This document shows positions 20,113 to 27,782 of a stretch of DNA of 64,000 nt, piece after piece (position 1 is the stretch's first letter; each line of letters begins with the position of its first letter). This DNA comes from Leptospira sp. WS4.C2. Its GTDB lineage: Bacteria; Spirochaetota; Leptospiria; Leptospirales; Leptospiraceae. The translations under genes and the position numbers were made by a program. The stretch covers positions 558,001 through 622,000 of the forward strand of contig NZ_CP162139.1 of assembly GCF_040833985.1 (NCBI RefSeq). The letters run 5' to 3'. The notes beneath the pieces were generated by a model, which was given only the letters and a program-made list of their open reading frames with translations, was not told the DNA's origin and did no database searches.

Positions 20113-20352
20113 GAAAATCGTTTTTTTTTGTCAGATTTGTTACAAAAGAGGGTCGGAGGGGTGGGGGTGTGGATATTGTACTCCCCGCCCGATTTGAGGG
20201 TGGGGAACTAGACCCGCCGCCCAATGGTTTCCTTCTATCACAACCCGCATTCTTTGGCACGCGACTTCCCAAAACCCAAGATTTTCTTTCAGATAAGTTC
20301 ATAGTTCGCTCCCGTCCTTCGGTGGCTATCGCCACTTCGGACCAAGCCCTCC
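20113..20352. repeat. GC-rich hairpin-forming intergenic element (REP-like candidate)
   Basis: This stretch between the dehydrogenase start and the insertion element is much more GC-rich than its surroundings and holds no convincing gene. It contains a hairpin CCCCGCCC / GGGTGGGG (20183-20190 with 20198-20205) and an imperfect hairpin around GTGGC-TATC-GCCAC (20322-20335), flanked by GTCC and GGAC. Short open frames on both strands are by-products of the composition. It looks like a dispersed intergenic repeat, but only one copy is visible here. Confidence 0.5.
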
Positions 20353-20384
20353 AGGTCCTATATGTGAGAAGATTCTACTAAAAT

Positions 20385-20590
20385 AAACCTGTTAAAAAAC
20401 AGAACGTAGGATAGAACAATGATGGCCAGGACTCCAGGAAGAATTCTGCAGATCTGTCCCGACGAGGACTTGCTAGGGCTTTGATTCTCCTGGAGTTCTT
20501 GACCCTGCCATCACCATTCATAGTAAGTTAGTCTTATGACGAAGACTACATAATAGGATTCATGGGATGACAGGGTTTGGCAACTTTTTT
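20385..20590 (+). ncRNA. Predicted IS110 bridge RNA (target loop then donor loop)
   Basis: Ends are approximate. A small hairpin CTGTT-AAAA-AACAG (20389-20402) is followed by two internal-loop modules. Target loop: outer stem ACTCCAGGA(A)GAAT / ATTC-TCCTGGAGT (20431-20444 with 20484-20496) and inner hairpin GTCC/GGAC (20456-20469). Donor loop: outer stem CCCTGCCATC / GATGACAGGG (20503-20512 with 20566-20575, one mismatch) and inner hairpin TAGTCTT/AAGACTA (20529-20548). Unpaired strands flank each inner hairpin, as in the bridge RNA described for IS621. The donor left strand CATAGTAAG (20519-20527) is identical to the element's right end. The target right strand (20471-20481) pairs with 21828-21838 over 11 positions, two of them G-U. 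Confidence 0.78.
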
Positions 20591-20605
20591 TCAGGAGAAA
20601 ATTGT

Positions 20606-21826
20606 ATGGAAACCATATACATCGGAATCGACTGGAGTAGAGATTTTGTAGATCTAGCCATCATCAACGGAGATGGAAATCTGTTACTTGGAGATAAAAT
20701 TTTAATCACCAAAGATGGATTCAAAAAGTTAGATTCAATTATAGATCGGTTTCAGAATCAGTTTCGAATCGTTGCAGGTATAGAAAGCTGTGAGCATATT
20801 CTTGCTGGATATCTACGTAAAAAACAAATTCCTCTTCACGAAGTGAATCCTCGTAAGTTACATAGATTCAAAGAAATCTATTCGTTAACGGGGCAAAAGG
20901 ATGATCGTTATGATGCCAAAATGATCGCAATCTATGTTCTAAAAAACATCAACACCTCTCAGAATAAAAAAATTAGAAATGAAGAATCTTCCAGGTTGAT
21001 GAAGCTAAACAGCAACCTAGATATTCTAAAGAAAGATCGTGCTCGGTTAGTGAATCGTTTAAAAAACAATCTACAATCATATTTCCCTTATTTTTCAAGG
21101 TGTTTTAGAGATATTACAAAACCAGTATTAAGTGCACTCAAGATCATCCAATCACCTGAGAAATTAGAGACTTTAACCCTGGAGGATTTTTTAAAGGAAA
21201 CTAATGACATCCAATGGAGCGATAAAAGAAAAACTTCTCTGTTTGAAAAACTATGTAAAGAATCTCCGGATTATATTTCTCCCATACAAAATGAATGCAT
21301 TCAATACACTGAATCGTTGATTGACCAAATCAATTTACTCGATACCCAAATAAAGAAAACAAAAAGCACGATCGATAAAAATTTTAAGAACTATGAAGGA
21401 AGCAATATCCTGAGTTCCATTCCAGCTGTTGGGACTACAATTGGAGGCGTCTTATTATCCGAGTTATCGAATGATACATTGGAATTTACTGACTATCGGG
21501 CATTTCAATCGTATGCAGGAACATCACCTGTCACAAAACAAAGCGGGAAAACTATGAGGAAAGTCACCATGCGGTATGCATGTAATAAAAATTTACGCCA
21601 TGCTTTGTATTGGTTGGCATTCAATTCAATTACCAGAGTCGATTGGGCCCGTCAATTTTATGACAAGCAGAGATCAAAAGGCAAAAAGAATTCCATAGCT
21701 CTTCGCTCTCTATCTAACAAGTGGGCAAAAATAATCTTTTCTATGTGGAAACACCAAACCCCCTATTCACCAGATTTTTTTGAGACCAACCAAAAGAAGA
21801 AAAATCTCTTGACTGGTTTTGCATAG
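20606..21826 (+). CDS. IS110-family DEDD transposase/recombinase
   Basis: Catalyses bridge-RNA-guided recombination. The N-terminal RuvC-like DEDD domain has Asp in YIGIDWSRD, Glu in VAGIESCEH, and the Asp pair in DDRYDAKM. A coiled middle (about 140-270) leads to the Transposase_20 domain with IPAVGTTIGGVLLSEL and AGTSPVTKQSGKT, which holds the family's catalytic Ser region. I chose the ATG at 20606 because CAGGAG lies eight bases upstream and the protein then starts METIYIGID. The frame is intact, so the element may be active. The donor guide of the bridge RNA lies only about 80 bases before the start. Confidence 0.93.
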   Translation: METIYIGIDWSRDFVDLAIINGDGNLLLGDKILITKDGFKKLDSIIDRFQNQFRIVAGIESCEHILAGYLRKKQIPLHEVNPRKLHRFKEIYSLTGQKDDRYDAKMIAIYVLKNINTSQNKKIRNEESSRLMKLNSNLDILKKDRARLVNRLKNNLQSYFPYFSRCFRDITKPVLSALKIIQSPEKLETLTLEDFLKETNDIQWSDKRKTSLFEKLCKESPDYISPIQNECIQYTESLIDQINLLDTQIKKTKSTIDKNFKNYEGSNILSSIPAVGTTIGGVLLSELSNDTLEFTDYRAFQSYAGTSPVTKQSGKTMRKVTMRYACNKNLRHALYWLAFNSITRVDWARQFYDKQRSKGKKNSIALRSLSNKWAKIIFSMWKHQTPYSPDFFETNQKKKNLLTGFA

Positions 21827-21830
21827 TAAG

Positions 21831-22097
21831 CCCTGGCGTTGGGATTGGTTTGCTATATAGTGAATCATCAGTTTTTATATGAATAGAATCCTCTTTGGTA
21901 AAATGCGAGATTTGATTTCATTTTTTAGAATCGAATCAATAATTTTGGGTGAATTTTTCGGAAGTAAATTATATCACACGAAAGATTCGTTTATCAGTAT
22001 CTTATGATACACATAAATTGTTTATAGTATTGAAATAATATCTGTTATTTGCTAAAAACCATTTGACCAAACATAGGTTTCTGTTGCACTTTGACCG
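21831..22097. other. AT-rich gap after the insertion element
   Basis: Apart from the first ~15 bases (CCCTGGCGTTGGG), which complete the predicted target site, I see no gene, hairpin or repeat here. The likely promoter of the lipoprotein pair must lie in this stretch, but no convincing -35/-10 pair can be singled out. Confidence 0.4.
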
Positions 22098-22709
22098 ATG
22101 AATTTGAAAGAAAAACCCTCTAGTCAATGGATCCTATTGATTTCAGCTTTTTCCTTAGGAATATTACTTAATTGTATTTCCTTTGTGAAGTATGAAAATC
22201 CTTCTCTGGCCAATACGCCAAATCCTGAATTTAAAGAAAAGAAAACAATTCTATTAAAATATTATGGTGATTACCTACGATATGGAAAACACAGTACAAC
22301 TTATCAACACTTGCCACTCTTAAAGGAAAATATGGTTGATACCCTTTAAGATACAAATTTATTTCAAAACGTAGTGGTAAACGAAAATGAACCTCATGAT
22401 TATGTGATGTACTACGAGTCTGATTTTAATGACAAAAGTTCTGTGGGTTTAGGAATTCTCTCAGGTTTAACTTTTATGCTTTTTCCAGTGAGCGTTGATT
22501 TAGACCACAATATAAAAATTTCTTTGTATGATACAAAAAATAAACTTTTAGCATCCAACCAAGAAAAAATTTACGTTGAAGGTTATCTTGGTTGGTTGCT
22601 TATACCAGTTTCACCTTTTTTCTTTTCGCCAGTTGTTGAAAAAAAAGCAACTCGAAACGTAATCTTTAGTGCTTTGAATGATTGGAAATCAAAAGGAATC
22701 ATCAAATGA
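22098..22709 (+). pseudogene. Lipoprotein gene interrupted by one in-frame TAA
   Basis: Two open stretches (22098-22349 and from 22350 on) lie in the same frame, separated only by a TAA at 22347-22349. Read through, they give a 203-codon lipoprotein with lipobox ILLNC. The C-terminal half has LSGLTFMLFPVSVDLDHN and EGYLGWLLIPVSPFF, resembling the intact lipoprotein at 44483-45097 (204 residues; RFLAISTFFIIPDIDRDD, ESYRVFGWISLLL). The following gene overlaps by ATGA, as in a normal operon. A sequencing error, or reinitiation from an ATG-poor second part, cannot be excluded. Function unknown. Confidence 0.7.
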
Positions 22710-23206
22710 AATTTAGAGTTTTATCCATTGTAGTCCTATTGAATTTCATCTCTTGTGCAGAACTTCCTCCTTTGCAATATAAAAATTCGAAAAACGGAAA
22801 GATTAATTTATCTTTAGAAGTGATTGAGCCAGGTATCACACTTGATAAATATAATAAAGGGTATTCGCAAATTTTGATGCGGGCGGTTCTCCGAAAAGGT
22901 CTAATTGAGTCGGATTTATTTAAATCAATTGTTAATTTTAATGGGGATCTTCAGCTCCGTGTTCTCAATAACGATAAAGAGGAAGTTCAAGACGTTGGCG
23001 TATTCAACACTAGACATAAACTCACTTTAACTTTTATTTTATTAAAAGATAAAAAAGAGATTTTTTCTAATGTTTACTCTGCTGATGAAACAGCTTCAGT
23101 TTCTGAAAAATTTAGCGGAAATCAACGAATTGGTTACGCAACTGAAAAAGCAACTTACCGTTGTTTAGAACAATTTTTAGAGGACATCTCCAAACAAAAA
23201 CTTTGA
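22706..23206 (+). CDS. Unknown lipoprotein, second gene of the pair
   Basis: The ATG at 22706 overlaps the previous stop as ATGA and gives a good signal peptide with lipobox LNFISC, better than the in-frame start at 22682. The 167-residue product has the segment LMRAVLRKGLIESDLFKSI, then GDLQLRVL and a strand-rich second half. It shares the pattern xLVxEGLVEDLxxxLELEV with the lipoprotein at 45087-45620, so the two pairs look like duplicates. No known domain is recognised. Probably anchored in the outer or inner membrane facing the periplasm. Confidence 0.72.
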   Translation: MKFRVLSIVVLLNFISCAELPPLQYKNSKNGKINLSLEVIEPGITLDKYNKGYSQILMRAVLRKGLIESDLFKSIVNFNGDLQLRVLNNDKEEVQDVGVFNTRHKLTLTFILLKDKKEIFSNVYSADETASVSEKFSGNQRIGYATEKATYRCLEQFLEDISKQKL

Positions 23207-23254
23207 ATTCATGAGGAAGTTTCCAAGAGTTTTGATGAAAATTTAAAATGAAAT

Positions 23255-23372
23255 CCCTGCGCCAGCGGTAGTAGCGGAAATCCTTTCGCAATGCGAAAGA
23301 TTGGAGCGGATAACGCGGTCGGTTTTATTGCCACTGTTTGTCAACTAACGGATTCGAGGCGCCCAAAAGGAA
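23255..23372. repeat. GC-rich structured intergenic element
   Basis: A short GC-rich island between two convergent genes in otherwise AT-rich DNA. It has the perfect 7-bp hairpin CTTTCGC-AAT-GCGAAAG (23283-23299), flanked by repeated AGCGG words (GTAGTAGCGG before, GGAGCGGATAACGCGG after). No coding frame is convincing. It could be a dispersed repeat, an attC-like site or a small RNA; nothing in the window decides. Confidence 0.4.
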
Positions 23373-23423
23373 AATCAAAAAATCCTTTTGGGGAATTGTT
23401 TTCGGGTTATGATTTTTTAGGTT

Positions 23424-23912
23424 TTATTTCTCCCGCACTTCCCTTTCCAAAAATTCCGTAAACTCGATTTGTAGATTAATGAATGTTAGATTGTATCTGC
23501 TTTCATAAAAAAGAAGCGCACTTGCCAGAAACAAACAAATCCCACCAGTGATTGCTGCCACAGTTGGTATCCAAGAATACTCTTTGGCAAAAGCAAGAGT
23601 GATGGCTAAAGTCAGGCTCGAAATCACAAAGAGGGAAGTTGCCAAATACAAAAACGCCATAGAACGTTGGATGAGGACGGCCCGTTTTTTTTGGACAGAA
23701 AGTTGTTTGCGAAGGTAAACCATTCTTTCTTTTTGAAAACCTCGTTTGCCCTCTAAAAGTAGTTCTACTTCCGATTTCAAAAGGTTCACACGATCAAATA
23801 TACGACCCAGTCTGTTGGCTGTGGAAAATATCAAACTGGCACAGGCGGAAACAAGGACTGCTGGGGTGATCATACCGGAAAGGATTTCAGAGTTGGAAAA
23901 CGATTCGAACAT
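23424..23912 (-). CDS. DUF2721 membrane protein
   Basis: A 162-residue inner-membrane protein. The N terminus has ITPAVLVSACASLIFSTANRLGRIFDRV, the conserved core of DUF2721. A basic helical stretch follows (GFQKERMVYLRKQL), then two membrane helices (about 83-108 and 113-135) and a charged tail. The family has no established function. It is transcribed away from the crotonase gene. Confidence 0.8.
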   Translation of the reverse strand: MFESFSNSEILSGMITPAVLVSACASLIFSTANRLGRIFDRVNLLKSEVELLLEGKRGFQKERMVYLRKQLSVQKKRAVLIQRSMAFLYLATSLFVISSLTLAITLAFAKEYSWIPTVAAITGGICLFLASALLFYESRYNLTFINLQIEFTEFLEREVREK

Positions 23913-24184
23913 AAGGAATAGTCTACATGGGTCTGCCCGGATTTAAAGAAAAAAAAACAGATCCCTTCTTTGAATGCAACTGTTGGCATTTGGGACGAAC
24001 GCCTGTAAAAGCTGTGTTACGATATCTGAAATCGATATTTTGCAAAATGTTAGAAGGAACTTATACAGCCGAACTTGTTTTTTTTACAATACCCACTTTT
24101 AAGGACTGGACAAAAGGTTCTGGATGATTCAATATTCAAAAAGTATACCAATCGGTTCACGTTTGGAATGCTGGGAGTTCTGCA

Positions 24185-24979
24185 ATGACAAATCCTCAAT
24201 TCGTAACTACAGAAAAAAGGGATCATATCTTTCTCATTTGTTTAAATCGGCCAGAAGAAAGAAATGCAATGAATATAGAAATGATCAATCAATTGAGTCA
24301 TGCATTTACAGAATATGAAGATGATTCTACAACTCGATGTGCTATTTTATACGCCAACGGCAAACACTTTACCTTTGGGCTTCAGTTGGAAGAAGTGAGT
24401 CAGGCTCTTTTAGAAAAGGGTAGTTTGCAATTTGCTAAAGGTAATGTAGATCCTTTTGGTGTCGGATTTTCCAATAGAACCAGAACAAAACCATTGATTA
24501 CTGCAGTACATGGATTTTGTCTCACTCTCGGAATTGAACTTATGTTAGCTTCCGATATTGTGATTGCCGCTGAAAAAACTAGATTTGCACAGATGGAAGT
24601 GCAAAGAGGTATCCTTCCCTTTGGAGGCGCTACGATTCGATTTGTAAAAACTGCGGGTTGGGGAAATTCCATGCGTTATCTTCTAACAGGAGATGATTTT
24701 GGGACAGAGGAAGCCTTCCGCATGGGACTCATCCAAGAAGTAGTTCCGAAAAGAGAATTATTAGATCATGCACTTTCTCTCGGCAGAAAAATAACCAAAC
24801 AAGCTCCTCTTGCGGTGCGTGCTGTGATTGCGAATGCAAAGAAATCTTTAGAACTGGGCGAAAAGGAAGCAATCCAAGAACTCACTCCTTTGGCTATTGG
24901 ACTTTTGCGGACAGAAGATGGTAAAGAAGGAGTGAAGTCATTTTTAGAAAAACGCGAGCCAGTTTATCTAGGCAAATAG
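24185..24979 (+). CDS. Enoyl-CoA hydratase/isomerase family (crotonase)
   Basis: Acts on an acyl-CoA, most simply hydrating enoyl-CoA in beta-oxidation. The crotonase pattern is clear: LNRPEERNAMNIEMINQL, then the oxyanion-hole regions YANGKHFTFGLQLEEV and TAVHGFCLTLGIELMLASD. A Glu is kept near the first catalytic position (MEVQRGILPFGGA). At 264 residues it is a normal single-domain member. It could supply the hydratase missing from the operon at 17468-20057, an inference. Confidence 0.85.
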   Translation: MTNPQFVTTEKRDHIFLICLNRPEERNAMNIEMINQLSHAFTEYEDDSTTRCAILYANGKHFTFGLQLEEVSQALLEKGSLQFAKGNVDPFGVGFSNRTRTKPLITAVHGFCLTLGIELMLASDIVIAAEKTRFAQMEVQRGILPFGGATIRFVKTAGWGNSMRYLLTGDDFGTEEAFRMGLIQEVVPKRELLDHALSLGRKITKQAPLAVRAVIANAKKSLELGEKEAIQELTPLAIGLLRTEDGKEGVKSFLEKREPVYLGK

Positions 24980-25023
24980 GACCAGTCGATTGTCAGTTGG
25001 ATCTCCATTTAACAAAGTTTATA

Positions 25024-25968
25024 TTATAAGACTGTTACCGGTGCATGCAAATACTTTGTAAAGTCATCCAACTTTGTGAATCGTTTTACGGTTTCAAAAT
25101 CCCTTTCGGCATCGGGGTAGTTGCGGGAAAGATAGTGTAACCATTGTTTGATCCTGCCTGCGCGACTTTTTGCTTCCATATCAGTTTCTAAACTCAACCA
25201 ATACTGGTGCAAAATTTCTTTCATTTCTTCCCAAGTGAGGCTTTTGTTTCTGTCTGTGCGAATCATTAAAGCAAGGGCTGGGTTGGCAACGACACCTCGT
25301 CCAATCATAATGTCCTTACAACCAGAAACTTCGAGACACCTTCTGGCATCTTCGGCAGTCCAAATTTCTCCATTGGCAACAACAGGAACTTTTACTGTAG
25401 CGCGAATTTTTGTGATCCAATCCCAATAGGCAGGGGGTTTGTATCCATCTGTTTTCGTTCTTGCATGGACGACTATTTCTTCGGCTCCTCCCTCTTCCAA
25501 AGCTTTTGCACAAACTAGCGCTAGTTCTGTGGAATCAAAACCAAGACGCATTTTTGCAGTCACAGGAATTTCTTTGGGAACGGCACTGCGAATCGCTTTC
25601 ACAATCGCAAACATAAGATCGGGTTCTTTGAGAAGAGCTGCTCCTCCACGGTTTCTGTTCACTGTGGGAGCAGGACATCCAAAGTTAATATCGATGCCAT
25701 AAGCACCAAGAGAGGCCACCTTACTTGCGTTCTCTGCCATACAAATGGGATCCGAACCTAAAAGCTGAACCTTTACGGGGACTCCCGCTTTGGTTCGGCA
25801 TCCTTCATACAACTCGGGAACATAGCGGTAGAACCGATGTGAGGGGAGAAGGGTATCATTCACTCGAATGAATTCACTGACACATTCATCAAATCCACCT
25901 ACGCGTGTGAGTGTATCGCGCAAGTGGTAATCGAGAAGTCCTTCCATGGGTGCAAGTAAGATACGCAA
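25024..25968 (-). CDS. dusC: tRNA-dihydrouridine synthase, DusC-like
   Basis: Reduces a specific uridine in the tRNA D-loop using FMN and NADPH. The N terminus RILLAPMEGLLDYHLRD and the SEFIRVND block match DusC more than DusA or DusB. The FMN/active-site region is DINFGCPAPTVNRNRGGAALL with the catalytic Cys, followed by VTAKMRLGFD, IVVHARTK, VVANGEIW and MIGRGVVANP. Its 314 residues fit. It is in the same orientation as, and 15 bases downstream of, the ThDP enzyme gene, possibly co-transcribed. Confidence 0.88.
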   Translation of the reverse strand: MRILLAPMEGLLDYHLRDTLTRVGGFDECVSEFIRVNDTLLPSHRFYRYVPELYEGCRTKAGVPVKVQLLGSDPICMAENASKVASLGAYGIDINFGCPAPTVNRNRGGAALLKEPDLMFAIVKAIRSAVPKEIPVTAKMRLGFDSTELALVCAKALEEGGAEEIVVHARTKTDGYKPPAYWDWITKIRATVKVPVVANGEIWTAEDARRCLEVSGCKDIMIGRGVVANPALALMIRTDRNKSLTWEEMKEILHQYWLSLETDMEAKSRAGRIKQWLHYLSRNYPDAERDFETVKRFTKLDDFTKYLHAPVTVL

Positions 25969-25983
25969 GAAAAAATAATCATC

Positions 25984-27747
25984 CTATCCCGTCACTTTTC
26001 TCACGAGGGCTCGACCGATCATTCGTATTTTTGCAGCGAAGGGAAGCCTCTTTATGTTCGTTCCCACAATCCCTTGGGTGAACCGGGTTTTTTTACTATA
26101 ATCGATATGGACATCCAAAATGACGGGGTGTCCTTGTTTGGTAAGGTTCCAGGCGGCTTCTAACTTTTCTTGAATCTCGTTGTTGGTTTCTATGCGAAGA
26201 TATTCTGCACCGGTAGCAAGGGCGATCCCTTCAAAACGTGTGGTTCCAAGAACCGTGCAGGTTTTGCGATTGTAAGGAACTTGTTGGGCTTGTGCAATTT
26301 GAGATAACTCACCATCATTAAACACAGTAAAAATAGCTCCGATCTGGTTCCTACTCGCAGTGATGATCTCCATACATGTCATAAGAAATGCCCCGTCACC
26401 AATAATGCCCACCACTGCCTTATCGGGATTTGCAAGTTTGGTAGCGATCGTTGCTGGCACCGCATAACCCATACAATTAAAATCCGTTGGTGAAATCATA
26501 TGCCTTGGTTTATGGATCGGCATCAGTTCTGCCGTAAGAAATGTATGGTTTCCATCATCCACCACAACAAACCCATCATCGGGAAGTGTGGTACGCAAAA
26601 CACTGAAAAATCTTGCAGGATTGACTCTATCCTTGCTGTCATGTTGGAACCATTCTTCCGTGTAAGCTTTTTTATTTTTAAGAATCTCTAATTGGATTTT
26701 TTGTCTGTGGTCATTCCGGTTTTGTTTGGTTTCATCTAACTTAAGTTTGAGCCTTTTTACCAATTCGGGTAATATTAATTTAGCGTCGCCAGTAATGCCT
26801 ACTTTGGCTGGATAATTGGCACTTAACACATCGGGGTTGATGTCGATATGAATGAGATTTTTAGGAACGGTGACACCAAAGCTGGCGGTAGCAATTTCGG
26901 CAAATCTAGTTCCTACTGCGAGTAAACAATCACAATCGGAAAATGCTATTGTTGCCGCCGGGACTGCTGCGGCACCAAAACTCATTCCGCAATGCAAAGG
27001 ATGATTTCCTGGAAATGCACTTAAACCCTGTAAGGTGGTCGATACTGGTGCACCTAGGAGTTCGGCAATTTCTATCGTGGATGTTGTTGCGTCAACCGCC
27101 CCCCAACCCAAAAACAAACCTGGTGACTTAGCCTTCACCAATAGTTCCACAGCCTCGTCTATACCTGCAAATGGAAATGGTGGATAGGTTATAGTTAGTG
27201 CCTTGCAGTAGTCTTTGTATGTGCGAAGGTTTTCCACCGGACCAGTATATAGCTGAATATTCACTGGAATTTCCACAAATACAGGCCCTGGCTCTCCACT
27301 AACAGCGATTTGATACGCCTCGTAAAGAGTTTCCACCACTTCGTCTTGCGATTTTACTTTAAATGTTTTTTTAGTAATGGGTTTGAGCAGTGCATGTTGG
27401 TCCATATCATGCAGTTGGTATTTAAATTGTGAATCACTTCGGACTCCGCCGGCAATGACGAGCATGGGAACGCCATCTAAAAAAGCTTCTCCGATCCCGC
27501 TTGCTGCATGAGTCACTCCTGCTGCGGGCACAATGAGTAAGGTCCCAATGGAATCACTGGTGCGACTGATGGCATCGGCCATAAAGGCACCACAACCTTC
27601 ATGGGTGACTAACATTGGGATAATCGAATCTGAACTATTGAGTTCATCATAGATTTCGGTATTATGGACTCCGGGAATTCCAAAAGTATAACGAACTCCA
27701 ATTTGTTCCAGAGCATATCTTACTAACCAAGCACCTGTTTTATTCAT
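25984..27747 (-). CDS. ThDP-dependent enzyme, acetolactate synthase large-subunit-like
   Basis: A thiamine-diphosphate enzyme of the acetolactate synthase/benzoylformate decarboxylase group. The cofactor-activating Glu is in VTHEGCGAFMADA, and the ThDP/Mg motif runs from GDGAFLMTCME to FNDGELSQIA. The middle domain and PVFVEIPVNI are typical. I chose the ATG at 27747 (MNKTGAWLVRYA), preceded by AAGGAAA. The longer frame from 27834 would overlap the upstream gene with a Cys/Lys-rich non-homologous extension. No small regulatory subunit is near, so a catabolic decarboxylase or lyase is as likely as valine synthesis. Confidence 0.82.
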   Translation of the reverse strand: MNKTGAWLVRYALEQIGVRYTFGIPGVHNTEIYDELNSSDSIIPMLVTHEGCGAFMADAISRTSDSIGTLLIVPAAGVTHAASGIGEAFLDGVPMLVIAGGVRSDSQFKYQLHDMDQHALLKPITKKTFKVKSQDEVVETLYEAYQIAVSGEPGPVFVEIPVNIQLYTGPVENLRTYKDYCKALTITYPPFPFAGIDEAVELLVKAKSPGLFLGWGAVDATTSTIEIAELLGAPVSTTLQGLSAFPGNHPLHCGMSFGAAAVPAATIAFSDCDCLLAVGTRFAEIATASFGVTVPKNLIHIDINPDVLSANYPAKVGITGDAKLILPELVKRLKLKLDETKQNRNDHRQKIQLEILKNKKAYTEEWFQHDSKDRVNPARFFSVLRTTLPDDGFVVVDDGNHTFLTAELMPIHKPRHMISPTDFNCMGYAVPATIATKLANPDKAVVGIIGDGAFLMTCMEIITASRNQIGAIFTVFNDGELSQIAQAQQVPYNRKTCTVLGTTRFEGIALATGAEYLRIETNNEIQEKLEAAWNLTKQGHPVILDVHIDYSKKTRFTQGIVGTNIKRLPFAAKIRMIGRALVRKVTG

Positions 27748-27782
27748 GTTTTTATTTCCTTTATGATTTCTTATTATTTTCT

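Larger units (their letters stand above)
20353..21830 (+). mobile_element. IS110-family insertion sequence with predicted boundaries
   Basis: The element consists of a noncoding left part of about 250 bases and one transposase gene. Boundaries come from matching the predicted bridge RNA guides to the flanks. The right end is ...CATAGTAAG (21822-21830), which continues into CCCTGGCG. The left end begins at AGGTCCTAT (20353-20361). Both ends carry the dinucleotide AG (20353-20354 and 21829-21830), the proposed core. The length of about 1478 bases fits the family. There are no terminal inverted repeats, as expected for IS110. The joined target would read CCCTCC-AG-CCCTGGCG. Exact ends could be off by a few bases. 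Confidence 0.75.

Noticed and set aside
20093..20381. Overlapping open frames on both strands in the GC-rich stretch
   Set aside because: Low-complexity translations with no ribosome sites; open only because of the GC-rich composition.
20456..20469. TCCCGACG in the bridge RNA is complementary (one G-U) to CGTTGGGA at 21837-21844 and could be a target guide
   Set aside because: It lies in the inner hairpin (GTCC/GGAC and its loop), not in an internal-loop strand. The strand at 20471-20481 gives longer pairing, so this match is probably chance.
20344..21834. Direct repeat AAGCCCT at 20344-20350 and 21828-21834 as the IS target duplication, with a CT core
   Set aside because: The donor guides end at CATAGTAAG and GGTCCTAT, which favour an AG core at 20353 and 21829. 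The AAGCCCT copies do not fit the left donor guide.
23927..24318. Open frames upstream of and overlapping the crotonase start
   Set aside because: They are out of frame with the crotonase, lack recognisable domains, and overlap its well-supported coding region.
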